Numbered from the stretch's first letter, positions 1 to 9,516 are shown. The stretch is 64,000 nt of DNA from Arthrobacter_E sp041360795 (GCF_041360795.1 NZ_JBFUPW010000001.1:1178001-1242000); one strand, 5' to 3'. The notes: a model not told the origin generated them from the letters alone. Numbers and translations are program-made.

Positions 1-1217
1 TGGGTTATCTGATCTCCTCCGCGCTGATCATCCCGCTCGTCATCTTCGGCATGAACGCCCTGGCGAAGCTGCAGGTCTGGACCACCCCGCTGTGGCTCCT
101 GCTCATGGTGGTGCCGCTCGTCTACCTCGTGGCGGCGCACCCGGATTCGCTCGGCGCCTTCCTCAGTTACCAGGGCACCTCGGGGCAGGGCGGGGTGGAT
201 CTCGCCTCGGCCATGCTCGCCGCCGGTGTCTGCCTCTCGCTCATGGCGCAGATCGCCGAACAGATCGATTACCTGCGCTTCATGCCGCCCAAGACGCCGG
301 AGAACAGCCGCTCCTGGTGGCGCGCGGTGATCCTGGCCGGCCCGGGCTGGGTGGTGTTCGGCGCCATCAAGCAGGCGGTCGGCCTGTTCATCGCGGTGTA
401 CCTCGTCGCGCGGCTGGACCCGGCGGCGTCGGCGACGGCGAACGAGCCGGTGCACCAGTTCCTGGGCGTCTACCGGGAGATGATGCCGCCGTGGCTCGCC
501 ATGACGCTCGCGGTGGTCCTGGTGGTCATCTCGCAGATCAAGATCAACGTGACCAACGCCTACTCCGGCTCGCTGGCCTGGACCAACTCCTTCACGCGGC
601 TCACTCGCCGCTACCCGGGGCGGCTCGTGTTCGTGGTGGTCAACGTGGGCATCGCCCTGGTCCTGATGGAGGCGGACATGTTCTCCTTCCTCAACGCGAT
701 CCTCGGCTTCTACGCGAACTGCGCCATGGCGTGGGTGGTCACGGTCGCCACGGACATCGGGATCAACAAGTACGTCCTGAAGATCTCCCCGAAGGTGCCG
801 GAGTTCCGCCGTGGCATGCTCTACGCGATTAATCCGGTCGGCTTCGTCTCGATGATCCTCTCGGCGGGCCTCTCCATCGCCGTCTTCTTCGGGGCCTTCG
901 GTCCCGCGATCCAGCCGTTCTCGCCCGTGGTCGCCGTGCTGGTCGCGTTCATCGCCACCCCGCTCATGGCGATCCTGACCCGCGGCAAGTACTACCTGCG
1001 CCGTGCCGACGACGGCGTTGACCTGCCGATGTTCGACGAGCACGGCAACCCCTCCGGGGAGACGCTGCTGTGCCACGTCACGGGGCTGGAATTCGAACGC
1101 CCGGACATGATCCGCTCCGCCGTGGACGGGCCCGAGGGCGAGATCCGCTACGTGTCCTCGCTCGCTCTCGCGACGGACCGCAGCGGCGCGCACGTCCTGC
1201 CTGCCGATCCGCGGTGA
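1..1217 (+). CDS. Purine/cytosine permease-like membrane transporter (5' end outside window)
   Basis: The reading frame is open from the first base, so the start lies upstream. About 400 residues are visible. They are mostly hydrophobic, with eight or more likely membrane segments, and end in a hydrophilic tail of about 70 residues. The overall look is that of the NCS1/CodB-type permease superfamily; a segment with AEQIDYLRFMPP and another with INVTNAYSGSLAW resemble the substrate-binding helices of these carriers. It sits 161 bases upstream of the urease operon in the same direction, so uptake of a nitrogen compound (purine, allantoin or similar) is plausible but inferred. The substrate cannot be read from sequence. 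Confidence 0.6.
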   Translation, partial: GYLISSALIIPLVIFGMNALAKLQVWTTPLWLLLMVVPLVYLVAAHPDSLGAFLSYQGTSGQGGVDLASAMLAAGVCLSLMAQIAEQIDYLRFMPPKTPENSRSWWRAVILAGPGWVVFGAIKQAVGLFIAVYLVARLDPAASATANEPVHQFLGVYREMMPPWLAMTLAVVLVVISQIKINVTNAYSGSLAWTNSFTRLTRRYPGRLVFVVVNVGIALVLMEADMFSFLNAILGFYANCAMAWVVTVATDIGINKYVLKISPKVPEFRRGMLYAINPVGFVSMILSAGLSIAVFFGAFGPAIQPFSPVVAVLVAFIATPLMAILTRGKYYLRRADDGVDLPMFDEHGNPSGETLLCHVTGLEFERPDMIRSAVDGPEGEIRYVSSLALATDRSGAHVLPADPR

Positions 1218-1378
1218 GGCAGCGACGGCCGTGAGCCTGTCGGTAACAAACGGCGACACGCCACGGTTCTGTTGCCCCATGAAACAGATCCGCCGCGTGT
1301 GGTCGTACGATCAAATTCCCCCCACCCCGTGAGTGCCGGAGCCCCTGAACCGTCACTCCTGTCCGCAGGAGCCTCCCC

Positions 1379-1681
<303 letters not shown>

Positions 1682-1689
1682 GCCGAGCC

Positions 1690-3816
1690 ATGAGCATCGA
1701 GAACAGCACCGCTTCGTCCCCGTCCTTCACGCCGGGCGAGACCCTGGTGGCGGACGGCGACATCACGCTCAACGCGGGCCGTCCCGTCACGGAGATCGCC
1801 GTCACCAACACGGGCGACCGGCCGGTCCAGGTCGGATCGCATTTCCACTTCGCCGAGACCAACCGCGGGCTCGATTTCGATCGTCAGGCCGCGCACGGGC
1901 TCCGGCTCGACATCCCGGCCGGCACGGCCGTGCGCTTCGAGCCGGGCGACACCAAGACCGTGCGGCTCGTCCCGCTCGCCGGGGCGCGCGAGGTGTACGG
2001 CCTCCGTGGACTGACCGAGGGCCCGCTGGATGACACGGCGCCGTCGTTGTCGGCTGCGGATGAAGAAGGTGGCCTGCCGAACCTCGCGATCCCGCGCACG
2101 CAGTACGCCCAGCTTTACGGGCCCACCACTGGTGACCGCGTCCGGCTCGGTGACACCGGGCTGTTCGCCGAGGTGGAGCGGGACCTGACGGTGTACGGCG
2201 AGGAAGTGGTGTTCGGGGGCGGCAAGGTGCTGCGCGACGGCATGGGGCAGAACGGCCAGGTGACGCGCGACGGCGGCGACGTCCCGGACACGGTCATCAC
2301 CAACGCGCTCATCGTCGACCACAGCGGGATCTACAAAGCCGACGTCGCGCTCCGCGACGGCCACATCCAGGCGATCGGCAAGGCCGGGAACCCGCTCATC
2401 CAGGACGGCGTGGACATCGTGGTGGGCTCGTCCACCGAGATCATCGCGGGGGAACGCAAGATCCTCACCGCAGGTGGCCTCGACACCCATATCCACTTCA
2501 TCTCCCCGGATCAGATCCCCACCGCTCTGGCCTCCGGCGTGACGACGATGATCGGCGGCGGCACGGGACCGGCGGAAGGCACCAAGGCCACCACGGTCAC
2601 CCCGGGTTCCTGGCACATCGGCCGCATGCTCCAGGCCGCGGAGGCGTTCCCGATGAACATCGGCCTGCTCGGCAAGGGGCATGCCAGCACCACGGAGCCT
2701 CTCGCGGAGCAGATCCGCGCCGGCGCCATCGGGCTCAAGATCCACGAGGACTGGGGCGCCACGCACTCCTCGATCGACAGGGCGCTGCAGGTCGCGGACG
2801 AATACGACGTGCAGGTCGCCATCCACACGGACACCCTGAACGAATGCGGCTTCCTGGAGGACACGGTGGCGGCGATCGGGGACCGGGTGATCCACACCTT
2901 CCACACGGAGGGCGCCGGCGGCGGTCACGCGCCGGACATCATCGCGATCGCGGCCCAGCCCAATGTCCTGCCGGCCTCGACCAACCCGACCATCCCCTTC
3001 ACCCGCAACACGGCCGAGGAACACCTGGACATGCTCATGGTGTGTCACCACCTGAGCCCGGCGATCCCCGAGGACGTGGCGTTCGCCGATTCACGCATCC
3101 GGCCCGAGACCATCGCCGCCGAGGACGTGCTGCATGACCTCGGGGTGTTCTCGATCATGTCGAGCGACTCGCAGGCCATGGGCCGCGTGGGGGAAGTGGT
3201 GACCCGCACGTGGCAGCTGGCCGACAAGATGAAGGCCCAGCGCGGCCACCTGAACGCCGACGGCAGCACGACGGCACCGGACGCCGGCACGGACTCGGAC
3301 AACTTCCGCATCAAGCGCTACGTCGCCAAATACACGATCAATCCCGCCATCGCGCAGGGCATCGCGGACTCGGTGGGCAGCGTCGAAGTGGGCAAATTCG
3401 CCGATCTGGTCCTCTGGGATCCGGCGTTCTTCGGAGTGAAGCCGGACCTGGTCCTCAAGGGCGGCACGATCGCCAACTCCGTGATGGGAGACCCGAACGC
3501 CTCGATCCCCACGCCCCAGCCGCAGACCCTCCGCATGGCCTTCGGCGCCTACGGCGGCAGCGTGCAGGCCTCCTCGATCACCTTCCTCTCACAGGCGGCC
3601 GTGGACGCGGGCGTGCCCGCAGCCCTGGGGCTGAAGAAGGTCATCCGGCCGGTCCACGGCATCCGCACGCTGCGGAAACAGGACCTGCCGTTCAACGGGG
3701 AGACCCCGCGGCTCGACGTGGACCCGCAGACCTACGAGGTGCGCGTGGACGGGGTGGTCGTGACCTGCGATCCCGTGGACACCGTGCCTCTCGGCCAGCG
3801 GTACTTCCTGTTCTGA
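1690..3816 (+). CDS. ureC: Fused urease beta-alpha subunit (UreB-UreC)
   Basis: A single 708-residue frame. Residues 1-110 are a complete beta domain (GDITLNAGRPVTEIAVTNTG, VQVGSHFHFAETN, RLDIPAGTAVRFEPG). Residues 111-133 form a polar linker, and the rest is the alpha catalytic subunit. Every active-site residue of Klebsiella UreC is present at a constant offset of 133: nickel ligands H267, H269, carbamylated K350, H379, H405 and D493, plus H352, C452 and H453 of the active site and flap. The enzyme should therefore be functional. Beta and alpha are usually separate genes; gamma-beta fusions are known in Helicobacter, while a beta-alpha fusion is less usual. An insert at about residues 519-537 (GHLNADGSTTAPDAGTDSDN) varies in the family. 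Confidence 0.95.
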   Translation: MSIENSTASSPSFTPGETLVADGDITLNAGRPVTEIAVTNTGDRPVQVGSHFHFAETNRGLDFDRQAAHGLRLDIPAGTAVRFEPGDTKTVRLVPLAGAREVYGLRGLTEGPLDDTAPSLSAADEEGGLPNLAIPRTQYAQLYGPTTGDRVRLGDTGLFAEVERDLTVYGEEVVFGGGKVLRDGMGQNGQVTRDGGDVPDTVITNALIVDHSGIYKADVALRDGHIQAIGKAGNPLIQDGVDIVVGSSTEIIAGERKILTAGGLDTHIHFISPDQIPTALASGVTTMIGGGTGPAEGTKATTVTPGSWHIGRMLQAAEAFPMNIGLLGKGHASTTEPLAEQIRAGAIGLKIHEDWGATHSSIDRALQVADEYDVQVAIHTDTLNECGFLEDTVAAIGDRVIHTFHTEGAGGGHAPDIIAIAAQPNVLPASTNPTIPFTRNTAEEHLDMLMVCHHLSPAIPEDVAFADSRIRPETIAAEDVLHDLGVFSIMSSDSQAMGRVGEVVTRTWQLADKMKAQRGHLNADGSTTAPDAGTDSDNFRIKRYVAKYTINPAIAQGIADSVGSVEVGKFADLVLWDPAFFGVKPDLVLKGGTIANSVMGDPNASIPTPQPQTLRMAFGAYGGSVQASSITFLSQAAVDAGVPAALGLKKVIRPVHGIRTLRKQDLPFNGETPRLDVDPQTYEVRVDGVVVTCDPVDTVPLGQRYFLF

Positions 3817-3853
3817 CACCTGTTCCAGTCCGGACCCGGAGAAAGAGACGACC

Positions 3854-4327
3854 ATGATCGTGACCAGCATCCTCGGCAACGTCCATGACGAGGACCACCC
3901 CTTCCCGGCCGGCCACCGCGAGAAGGTCACCCTCCCCGTGGCAGACCTGGCCAAGCGGATTCAGCGCGTGACGAGTGACCACGGCCGCGAGCTCGGCATC
4001 CGGCTGCCGGCCGGCTCACCCGATCTGCGCGACGGCGACGTGCTGTTCGCGGAGGAGGGGAACGCCGTCGTGGTGGCGGTCGAGGCGAGCGACGTGCTGG
4101 TGATCGCGCCGCGGAGCATCGGGGAGGCTCTGTTCACGGCCCACTCGCTCGGCAACCGCCATCTGCAGGCGCAGTTCTTCGGGCCGGACTCGGACTATGC
4201 CGCGGAGGTCATGGTGTGCCAGTACGACCACACCGTGGAGGACTTCTTGAACCACCACCAGGTGCCGTACAGCCGCCAGGAACGGGTCATGGCCGTGCCG
4301 TTCCGTCACGCGGAGCACACCCACTGA
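3854..4327 (+). CDS. ureE: Urease accessory protein UreE, nickel metallochaperone
   Basis: 157 residues. The N-terminal peptide-binding domain is followed by the metal-binding domain with GNRHLQAQF and VCQYDHTVEDFLNHH, as in UreE. UreE dimers bind Ni(II) and hand it to the UreG-containing activation complex. The C-terminus ends in a short histidine-bearing tail (RHAEHTH) instead of the long polyhistidine tail of Klebsiella, suggesting modest nickel storage. It starts 37 bases after the fused structural gene with a GGAGAAAGAG-like ribosome site. Its stop overlaps the ureF start in an ATGA junction, implying translational coupling. Confidence 0.93.
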   Translation: MIVTSILGNVHDEDHPFPAGHREKVTLPVADLAKRIQRVTSDHGRELGIRLPAGSPDLRDGDVLFAEEGNAVVVAVEASDVLVIAPRSIGEALFTAHSLGNRHLQAQFFGPDSDYAAEVMVCQYDHTVEDFLNHHQVPYSRQERVMAVPFRHAEHTH

Positions 4328-5043
4328 TGACCGGAACCGGCCCCAGCGTCGCGGCGCTCCTCCAGCTCACCGACTCGGCCCTGCCGACCGGTGCGTTCAG
4401 CCATTCCTTCGGCCTGGAACCGTACCTGGACAGCGGCGAGGTGACGGACGAGCACACCCTGCTGGCGTGGCTGGAGGGGTACCTCAGCACCCAGCTGACG
4501 TTCACGGACGCCATCGCGGTGCGCCGGGCCTGCCGGCTGGCGACGGCGCTGCGGGAGCGACCCGGGGGAGCGGCCCTCGCCGGTCTTCAGGAGCTCGACG
4601 CCGAACTCGGCGCGCTGCTCATCCCGCGCCAGCTCCGGGAGGCGAGCCTGCGCATGGGCCGCCGTCTGCTCGAGATCGCCCGGGAGTCGTTCCCGTCGCC
4701 GGCCGTGGACGCCTACGCCGACGCGGTGGCCGCGGGGGACTGTCAGGGCCACTTCGTCCTCGCGTTCGCCCTCGCGGCCCAGGGGCTCGGCTTCGACGAG
4801 GACACCGTGGTGGAGGCGCACCTTTCGGCGGCGCTGACCTCCCTCGCCTACAACGCCGTGCGGGCCATCCCGCTGGGCCAGCTCTCCGGGCAGCGCGTCC
4901 TGGCGGGCGTGCGCGCCCGGGTGCCCGCCGCCGTCGAACGGTCCAGGACCGCCGAGGAGCGCCATTTCGGCGCCGCGGCGCCCGCCCTTGAAATCCATCA
5001 GATGCGGCACGAGCACCAGCGTGCGCGCATGTTCGCCAGTTGA
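4327..5043 (+). CDS. ureF: Urease accessory protein UreF
   Basis: 238 residues from the ATG that overlaps the ureE stop. The frame is open further upstream, but that would bury it in ureE. The signature LLQLTDSALPTGAFSHSFGLEPYL near the N-terminus and SLAYNAVRAIPLGQ toward the C-terminus are characteristic of UreF. UreF works with UreD (UreH) and UreG as the complex that carbamylates the active-site lysine and loads nickel; it gates UreG GTPase activity. Gene order E-F-G-D is a standard urease accessory arrangement. Confidence 0.94.
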   Translation: MTGTGPSVAALLQLTDSALPTGAFSHSFGLEPYLDSGEVTDEHTLLAWLEGYLSTQLTFTDAIAVRRACRLATALRERPGGAALAGLQELDAELGALLIPRQLREASLRMGRRLLEIARESFPSPAVDAYADAVAAGDCQGHFVLAFALAAQGLGFDEDTVVEAHLSAALTSLAYNAVRAIPLGQLSGQRVLAGVRARVPAAVERSRTAEERHFGAAAPALEIHQMRHEHQRARMFAS

Positions 5044-5053
5044 GGAGCAGACC

Positions 5054-5668
5054 ATGAACGATCCCGTCATCATCGGCATCGGCGGCCCCGTGGGCGCCGG
5101 GAAGACCCAGTTGGTGGAGCGCGTGACCCGTGCGCTCATCGACGATTTCTCGATGGCCGCCATCACGAATGACATTTACACGATCGAGGACGCGAAGATC
5201 CTGGCGCGCAACGGAGTGCTCCCGGAGGACCGGATCGTCGGCGTGGAGACGGGCGGTTGCCCGCACACGGCAATCCGTGAGGACACTTCCATGAACACGG
5301 CCGCGATCGAGAACCTCAAGGAACGTCATCCGGGGCTGGAACTGATCTTCGTCGAATCCGGCGGTGACAACCTCTCGGCCACCTTCAGCCCGGAACTCGT
5401 GGACTTCTCCGTGTATGTCATCGACGTGGCACAGGGGGAGAAGATCCCGCGCAAGGCCGGGCAGGGCATGATCAAGTCGGACCTGCTGGTCATCAACAAG
5501 ACGGATCTGGCGCCGCATGTGGGCGCGGACCTGGCCGTCATGGAGAGCGATTCGCGGTCGTTCCGCGGAGACCGCCCGTTCTGTTTCACCAACCTCAAGA
5601 CCGACGACGGCCTGGACTATGTGCTGAACTGGATCCGCCGGGACGTGCTCATGACGGACCTCGCGTGA
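5054..5668 (+). CDS. ureG: Urease accessory GTPase UreG
   Basis: 204 residues from the ATG at 5054, preceded by GAGGAG at a good distance. It has the P-loop GGPVGAGKT (residues 10-18), the NDIYT segment, the invariant metal-binding Cys-Pro-His in ETGGCPHTAIRED, ESGGDNLSATFSPEL, and the guanine-specificity motif NKTD. UreG is the SIMIBI-class GTPase that couples GTP hydrolysis to nickel delivery into apo-urease. It begins 10 bases after ureF, and its stop overlaps a GTG that can start ureD. Confidence 0.97.
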   Translation: MNDPVIIGIGGPVGAGKTQLVERVTRALIDDFSMAAITNDIYTIEDAKILARNGVLPEDRIVGVETGGCPHTAIREDTSMNTAAIENLKERHPGLELIFVESGGDNLSATFSPELVDFSVYVIDVAQGEKIPRKAGQGMIKSDLLVINKTDLAPHVGADLAVMESDSRSFRGDRPFCFTNLKTDDGLDYVLNWIRRDVLMTDLA

Positions 5669-6651
5669 CCATGACGGTTGAGTCCAGCGGGGCTGTCGGG
5701 TCCCACGGGGCTCCTGAGTCCGGCCCGGTGGAGCCGTCGGGCTCTCCTGCCGAGCCGCTCACCGGCGAGGTGCGCCTCCGGCTCGAGGCACGGAACGGCC
5801 GCTCCGTGGTCGCCGGGCAGTTCCACTCCGGTGCACTCCGGATGCTCCGGCCGCTCTATCCGGGGGACCAGGCCTGGTCCCCCGGTCAGAGGACCGCCGA
5901 GCAGGGGACCGCGGAACAGACCGGGCAGCTTGGGCAGGCTGAGCAGGTCCTGGTCACCGCCATCAACCCGGGCGGCGGCTATCTGGGCGGGGACCGGTAC
6001 GTGCTCGGCGCCGAGCTGGGCGCGGACACTGCCCTTCTGCTGACCACGCAATCGGCCACGAAGGTCTACCGCACGCCTCAGGGGCCCGCCCGGTCGAGCC
6101 AGGAGTTCCGCCTGGAGGCTGGCGCGCGCCTCGAATCCGTTCCGGACGCGCTGATCGCCTATCAGGCCGCCAGCTACCACCAGGACACCGAGGTGTGGAT
6201 GCATCCGATGGCGTCGCTCGCCCTCGCCGAGACCGTCACGCATGGCTGGGCGCCCGACGGCACGCCGTTCCGCTTCGACGAGGTGTCCCTGCGCACCCGC
6301 GTGCACGTGGGGGACCGGCTGGCGGTCTCCGACAATCTCCTGCTGCGCCCGGACCAGGGCGGCACTGCCCGCCTCATGCTCGGCGGACACTCGCACCTCG
6401 CCACTCTGCTCGTGGTCGACCCGCGTGCGGACGACGACGCCGTGCAGCGGCTCCGCGAGGAGCTCGGCGTCCTGCTGCCGCCGGCGTCGTCGGGCGCACT
6501 CCTGGGGATCACCCGCCTGGCCGTGCCGGGTTTCGTCCTGCGAGCCCTCACCGGCAGCACTCAGTCCGCCGAGGCCGTCCTCCACGGGGCGCTGAACTGG
6601 ATGCGCAGGGAATGGCACGGGCAGTCGCCCGTTGAGCTACGCAAATACTGA
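5665..6651 (+). CDS. ureD: Urease accessory protein UreD (UreH)
   Basis: 328 residues if the GTG overlapping the ureG stop is used; the ATG six bases later is an equally good start. After an acidic, proline-rich N-terminus of about 30 residues come NPGGGYLGGDRY, TTQSATKVYRTPQGPA and YQAASYHQDTEV, the landmarks of UreD/UreH. UreD binds apo-urease directly and forms the scaffold through which nickel passes from UreG. It is the last urease gene before the nickel permease. UreD is poorly conserved generally; the context makes the call firm. Confidence 0.9.
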   Translation: MTMTVESSGAVGSHGAPESGPVEPSGSPAEPLTGEVRLRLEARNGRSVVAGQFHSGALRMLRPLYPGDQAWSPGQRTAEQGTAEQTGQLGQAEQVLVTAINPGGGYLGGDRYVLGAELGADTALLLTTQSATKVYRTPQGPARSSQEFRLEAGARLESVPDALIAYQAASYHQDTEVWMHPMASLALAETVTHGWAPDGTPFRFDEVSLRTRVHVGDRLAVSDNLLLRPDQGGTARLMLGGHSHLATLLVVDPRADDDAVQRLREELGVLLPPASSGALLGITRLAVPGFVLRALTGSTQSAEAVLHGALNWMRREWHGQSPVELRKY

Positions 6652-6700
6652 CGGCGGAAAACACCGACCGCCGCAATCACAGACCTGAGGAAGTACCGAG

Positions 6701-7690
6701 ATGCGACACAAGACCCTCCGGGCCGCAGCCGTGGTCCTCGTCCTGCACCTCCTGGCCGGGGCGTTCCTCCTCGCCGCCGCCGGGCCTCAGTCCGGCGCCG
6801 CCCTCGGACTATGCGCGGTGGCCTACCTGGCCGGCGTGAAGCACTCCTACGACTGGGACCACATCGCGGCCATCGACAATTCCAGCCGCCGGTTCGCCGC
6901 GCAGGGCAGGTATCACACCGGCGTCGGCCTGGCGTTCAGCCTGGGGCATTGCACCGTGGTGGTGCTGGCCTGCGCGCTCGTCGTGCTGGGGGTGGGATCC
7001 ATGCAGCAGCTCTTCGCCGACGGCAGCACCGCGAACGTCGTGCTGTCCTGCACCGGGGCGGCAGTGTCCGGATTCTTCCTCCTGGCCCTCGGGCTCTTCA
7101 ATTCGGGCGCTTTCTTCGGCACGGCCCGGACGGCCCGGATGCTGAGGGAGGGCCGGCCGGTCAGCACGCGGGATCTCGAACCCCGCGGCCTGGCGGCGCG
7201 ACTGGTGGCCGCGCCGCTGAAGTCCGTGCAGGCGCCGCGCCACCTGTATGCGGTGGGGTTCCTGTTCGGTCTCGGCTTCGACACCGCCACGACGGTCGGC
7301 CTGCTCGTGACCTCCGCGTCGGCCGTCCTGGCCGGGGTGCCCGCCGTCGCGCTGCTGGCCATGCCGTTCGCGTTCTCGGCCGCGATGACCCTCTTCGACA
7401 CGGCCAACGGCGCCGCGATGATGACGCTCTACCGCAACGCGCTCGCCCAGCCCTTGCAGCGGCTCCGCTTCAACCTGGTGGTGACCGGGATGTCCGCCGT
7501 CTCGGCACTGTTCGTCGCCACCATCACGCTCGGGGCGCTCTTCCGGGAGCTCCTGGGCCTGGAGGATCCGGTCACCGGGTTCCTGGCCTCGATCGATCTG
7601 GGCGACGCCGGCCTGCTCCTGGTCGCGTCCTTCCTGGTGGTCTGGGCTGTCGCGGCCCTGGCGCGCCGGGTGCGGCAGACGGCCGCGTGA
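6701..7690 (+). CDS. Nickel/cobalt permease of the NiCoT (HoxN/NixA) family
   Basis: 329 residues with about eight membrane segments. Three family signatures are visible: GVKHSYDWDHIAAIDN in the second helix (an H-x-x-x-D-H type metal motif), FSLGHCTVVV, and LFGLGFDTATTV. These proteins import Ni(II) or Co(II) with high affinity. Position 50 bases after ureD, in the same direction and with a GAGGAAG ribosome site, makes nickel supply for urease the natural role. The gene ends a single base before the end of the convergent YitT-like gene, so there is no room for a separate terminator. Confidence 0.92.
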   Translation: MRHKTLRAAAVVLVLHLLAGAFLLAAAGPQSGAALGLCAVAYLAGVKHSYDWDHIAAIDNSSRRFAAQGRYHTGVGLAFSLGHCTVVVLACALVVLGVGSMQQLFADGSTANVVLSCTGAAVSGFFLLALGLFNSGAFFGTARTARMLREGRPVSTRDLEPRGLAARLVAAPLKSVQAPRHLYAVGFLFGLGFDTATTVGLLVTSASAVLAGVPAVALLAMPFAFSAAMTLFDTANGAAMMTLYRNALAQPLQRLRFNLVVTGMSAVSALFVATITLGALFRELLGLEDPVTGFLASIDLGDAGLLLVASFLVVWAVAALARRVRQTAA

Positions 7691-7691
7691 C

Positions 7692-8384
7692 TCAGATCCC
7701 CGTGTAACGTCCCGGGCGGTGGTTGAACGCCAGGATGATGTTCAGGACGATCGCCCCGGCCGCCGACAGCAGGACGAGGTTCCAGGGGACGACCGCCAGC
7801 GCTCCGAGGATCACGAGGACATCGGCCACCATGAGCACGTAGCCGGCACGCCAGCCGATGCGTTCCTGGATGAGCAGCGCCAGGATATTGAATCCGCCGA
7901 GGCTCGCCTTGTGCCGGAACAGGATGAGCAGCCCGACGCCGGAGAGGAGATTGCCGGCCAGTGCACCGTAGCCGGGGTTCAAGTGGATCTCGCCGAGGGC
8001 CAGGGGGTGCAGGGACGTCAGCGCGGAGACGGCGAGGGCGCACACGATGGTGCGGAGGGTGAAGTTCCATCCCTTCTTCCACGCCGCCAGGGCGAAGAAC
8101 GGGGCGTTCACGATGAGGAAGACCACGCCGAACGGGGCCCCGACGGCGTAACTAAGCAGGAGGGACAGCCCCGCCGTCCCGCCGGTCACCGTCCCGCTGC
8201 TGTGCAGGAGGTACAGGCCGAGGGAGGCGATGAACGTTCCCGTGATGAGCCCGAGCAGGTCTTCCGCGAGCCCGTGCCGGGAGGTCTCCGGGGTGACGGA
8301 GGCAGCCGTGCCGGAGGCGGCGACGGGGGAGTCCGGATGAGTCGAGGGGACGTCTTGGGAACGACGGGCCTGCATGATGGTCAT
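7692..8384 (-). CDS. YitT/YczE-type (DUF161) integral membrane protein
   Basis: 230 residues from the ATG at 8384. A TTG at 8450 and an ATG at 8435 would add an N-terminal stretch with no clear ribosome site. After a hydrophilic N-terminus of about 35 residues come five or six hydrophobic helices with GTFIASLGLYLLHSSGTVTGG and FRHKASLGGFNILALL, typical of YitT-family proteins of unknown transport role. It is divergent from an Lrp-type regulator 117 bases away, so it is the likely target of that regulator. It lacks the C-terminal soluble DUF2179 domain of longer YitT members. Confidence 0.75.
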   Translation of the reverse strand: MTIMQARRSQDVPSTHPDSPVAASGTAASVTPETSRHGLAEDLLGLITGTFIASLGLYLLHSSGTVTGGTAGLSLLLSYAVGAPFGVVFLIVNAPFFALAAWKKGWNFTLRTIVCALAVSALTSLHPLALGEIHLNPGYGALAGNLLSGVGLLILFRHKASLGGFNILALLIQERIGWRAGYVLMVADVLVILGALAVVPWNLVLLSAAGAIVLNIILAFNHRPGRYTGI

Positions 8385-8501
8385 GAGAGAATTCTCGGAA
8401 GACTGGGATATCCGCGCAAGCTCGTTCACTTTCATTGGGATGAGTGCCAAGACATCTCCCGGAAATCCTGTATTTCTGACAAGAGGAAGCGTGATTCACC
8501 G

Positions 8502-8984
8502 ATGAATGACCCTCATGGCCTGGACGCGCTTGACGCCCGCATTCTGCTCGCCCTGGACGAGGAACCCGGTGCTTCCGTGCTGCGGCTCGCTCAACTGGTG
8601 GGGGTTTCGCGGAACACCGTGCACGCCAGGCTGCAGCGGATGAACCGTCAGGGACTGCTGCTCGGCTTCACCCAGCGGGTGCCGCCGTCCGCTCTTGGCT
8701 ATGGGCTGGTCGCGTTCGTCTCGCTGGCGATCGCTCAGGCGGACAGCGCGACGGCGGTGCGGAGTGTCCAGGAGATCCCCGAGGTGGTGGAGATCCACAA
8801 GACGACCGGCGATGCCGACTTCCTGGTCAAGGTGGTGGCGCGGGACACCTCGGATCTGAACCGGGTCACGCAGGCGATGGTCGCGGTGCCGGGAGTGGTC
8901 CGGTCGAGCACGGCGGTGTCGCTCGAAGAGACGATGCCGTTCCGCACGCGCGCGCTGCTGCAACGCCGGGCCACCGAGGGCTGA
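8502..8984 (+). CDS. Lrp/AsnC family transcriptional regulator
   Basis: 160 residues. The N-terminal winged helix (LDALDARILLALDEEPGASV, then LAQLVGVSRNTVHARLQRM) is followed by the RAM ligand domain of Lrp/AsnC proteins (EVVEIHKTTGDADFLVKVVA). These act as octameric or dimeric regulators that respond to amino acids. The chosen ATG is preceded by AAGAGGAAG. The divergent YitT gene is the obvious target. The gene ends in a strong hairpin shared with the convergent RidA gene. Confidence 0.9.
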   Translation: MNDPHGLDALDARILLALDEEPGASVLRLAQLVGVSRNTVHARLQRMNRQGLLLGFTQRVPPSALGYGLVAFVSLAIAQADSATAVRSVQEIPEVVEIHKTTGDADFLVKVVARDTSDLNRVTQAMVAVPGVVRSSTAVSLEETMPFRTRALLQRRATEG

Positions 8985-9010
8985 GCTTGAAGCGCGCTTC
9001 GGGGGACGCC

Positions 9011-9044
9011 GAAGGCCCGGAGCGGCTGTCCGCTCCGGGCCTTC
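9011..9044. terminator. Bidirectional hairpin terminator
   Basis: Perfect 14-base inverted repeat (9011-9024 with 9031-9044) around a 6-base loop, GC-rich, between the convergent Lrp and ridA genes. There is no long T tract, as is common in high-GC actinobacteria. Confidence 0.8.
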
Positions 9045-9098
9045 ATGCTGCCCGGTGGTTCGCCTGAGGGATCAGGCTCCGGACGGCGTTCGCCGTGC

Positions 9099-9503
9099 TC
9101 AGGCGGTGACGGCGAGGGCGTCGATCTCGACGAGCATGACCTCGTGGGGCAGGTCCACGAACACCGTGGTGCGGCTGGGGAGCTGACCGCTCGGGACGTT
9201 CTCCTGGATGAACTCGCCGTAGACCTCGTTCATGGCGGAGAAGTCGTCGCGGGTGGTCAGGTACACGCGGAACATCACGACGTCCTCCACGGAGGAGCCG
9301 CCGGCCTCGAGGATGGCCTTGACGTTCTCCAGGGTGCGACGGGTCTGGACGCGGACGTCGCCGTCGCCGATGTACTGGTTGGTCTCGGGATCCATCGGGC
9401 CCTGGCCGGAGACCTGGAACAGGCCGCCCTTCTTCACCCCCTGGGAGAAGGTGTGGGCTGGGGCCGGGGCGTTCTCCGTGAAGACGATTTCCTTGGAGCT
9501 CAT
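9099..9503 (-). CDS. RidA family enamine/imine deaminase
   Basis: 134 residues matching the RidA/YER057c/UK114 family. It has the conserved FSQGVKKGGLFQVSGQ start of the active-site region, RTLENVKAILEAGG, and SGQLPSRTTVFVDLP, including the arginine that binds the substrate carboxylate. RidA hydrolyses the enamine/imine intermediates that PLP dehydratases release. It lies downstream of the IclR and KDG kinase genes on the same strand. The divergent operon encodes a PLP-dependent dehydratase-like enzyme, so a partner role is reasonable. The ATG is preceded by GAAAGGA. Confidence 0.93.
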   Translation of the reverse strand: MSSKEIVFTENAPAPAHTFSQGVKKGGLFQVSGQGPMDPETNQYIGDGDVRVQTRRTLENVKAILEAGGSSVEDVVMFRVYLTTRDDFSAMNEVYGEFIQENVPSGQLPSRTTVFVDLPHEVMLVEIDALAVTA

Positions 9504-9516
9504 GGTGATTCCTTTC

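Noticed and set aside
1243..1285. GTAAC and GAAAC elements upstream of ureA as a GlnR nitrogen-control box
   Set aside because: The two elements are 38 bases apart; the GlnR consensus needs GTnAC and GnAAC separated by about 6 bases and repeated at about 22-base steps. Only isolated half-sites match.
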